Position numbers and translations under genes: made by a program. From assembly GCF_014640255.1 (NCBI RefSeq), contig NZ_BMGP01000001.1, forward strand, positions 785,851 through 849,850: 64,000 nucleotides of DNA, read 5' to 3'. Shown here piece after piece: positions 63,614 through 64,000 of the stretch (within the stretch, counting starts at the first letter, position 1; each line of letters opens with the position of its first letter). The stretch comes from Subtercola lobariae. Its GTDB lineage: Bacteria; Actinomycetota; Actinomycetes; Actinomycetales; Microbacteriaceae. A model generated the notes under the pieces. That model was not told the DNA's origin, made no database searches, and was given only the letters and a program-made list of their open reading frames with translations.

Positions 63614-64000
63614 ATGGCGAGCGAGAAGAATTTCACCTTTCGCGTACTCGCGGCACCGGCCATCGCATTTATGATGGCCATCTCGAAGCTCGACGTGCAG
63701 AACGGCGAGAAGCTGCCGAAGACGGGCTCGTTCGTGCTGACCCCCAACCACTTCAGCGACATCGACCCGGTGGTCATCGGATGGTCGGTGTGGCGGCTCG
63801 GGCGAGTGCCGAGGTTTCTCGCGAAGGCGTCACTGTTCAGCGTTCCGGTGCTCGGTTCGGCGCTGCGGGCCGTGCGGCAGGTTCCGGTAGAGCGCGCGAC
63901 GAAAACGTCGGGCGGCATGGCCATCTCTGCTGCACACGACCTCGCAGCATCGGGTGAGGGCGTCATCGTGTACCCCGAAGGAACGCTCACCCGCGAACCG
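63614..64000 (+). CDS. 1-Acylglycerol-3-phosphate acyltransferase, 5' part (cut by window end)
   Basis: The first 129 codons from ATG 63614, open to the window end. The translation contains the acyltransferase block I motif NHFSDIDP, block II-like PRFLAKASLF and block III YPEGT, with the lipid-acyltransferase spacing of PlsC. It starts 9 nt after murA and is probably in the same transcript. It would esterify lysophosphatidic acid; the full length is not visible. Confidence 0.93.
   Translation, partial: MASEKNFTFRVLAAPAIAFMMAISKLDVQNGEKLPKTGSFVLTPNHFSDIDPVVIGWSVWRLGRVPRFLAKASLFSVPVLGSALRAVRQVPVERATKTSGGMAISAAHDLAASGEGVIVYPEGTLTREP

Noticed and set aside
62144-63751. A 535-codon open frame antisense to murA
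   Set aside because: It is a shadow of murA and plsC codon bias in a high-GC genome; it has no family motifs, and murA is certain.

Overview
The window is a high-GC, gene-dense stretch of an actinobacterial chromosome. GTG and TTG starts, GGAGG-type ribosome sites, an F420/PPOX-type flavin enzyme, a DUF222-HNH protein, a mycobacterial-type LexA box and the final order leuC-leuD-murA-plsC all fit the family Microbacteriaceae. That family assignment is inference; no rRNA or tRNA is present to confirm it. I saw no transposase, phage gene, CRISPR array or replication origin.

Layout. 0-3.3 kb: regulators (GlxA/AraC-like, TetR, XRE/MmyB-like) and a broken diacylglycerol-kinase gene. 3.4-9.1 kb: a catabolic-looking cluster of a HisD-like dehydrogenase, a coupled SDR, an alpha/beta hydrolase, a DHA2 MFS transporter and a FadR-type regulator. 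9.2-22 kb: housekeeping and accessory genes (DUF1992, a membrane hydrolase, HAD, a phosphotransferase, ParA, an APC permease, a quinone-reductase-like enzyme, a Na+/H+ antiporter, PPOX, SRPBCC, a PoxB-like ThDP enzyme). 22-27.7 kb: a type-B carboxylesterase overlapping an ArsR gene that is divergent from an MFS exporter, then an AI-2E-type permease and a PfkB-like kinase. 27.9-30.5 kb: two divergent citrate-synthase-family genes, one with an HTH. 30.6-43.1 kb: a sedolisin, a MinD/ParA-like protein, a CGNR regulator, EamA, DUF222-HNH, a two-component system with a divergent membrane protein, DUF1996 and an SDR. 43.2-47.2 kb: an exporter operon whose ATPase is fused to an exported hydrolase. 47.2-50.8 kb: two divergent reductase/TetR pairs, each with paired candidate operators. 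50.9-58.9 kb: a hydrolase, TM2, an SDR, an NnrE-like epimerase, SRPBCC, a DUF6504-like gene behind a LexA box, a CPBP protease, a lipocalin-like protein, a zinc ribbon and a DUF4097-PadR operon. 58.9-64 kb: a yybP-ykoY manganese riboswitch with a visible RBS switch before terC, then leuC, leuD, murA and the start of plsC.

The most unusual property of the window is the large number of short tandem repeats (units of 3 to about 30 bp), both between genes and in frame inside genes. They fall in loops, linkers and tails of at least ten different proteins, including the HAMP region of a sensor kinase and the nucleotide-binding half of an SDR. A second theme is local regulation that can be read from the DNA: paired operators, a SOS box and a riboswitch. 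Catalytic residues quoted are read from the translated sequence; family names rest on motif recognition from memory, not on database searches.
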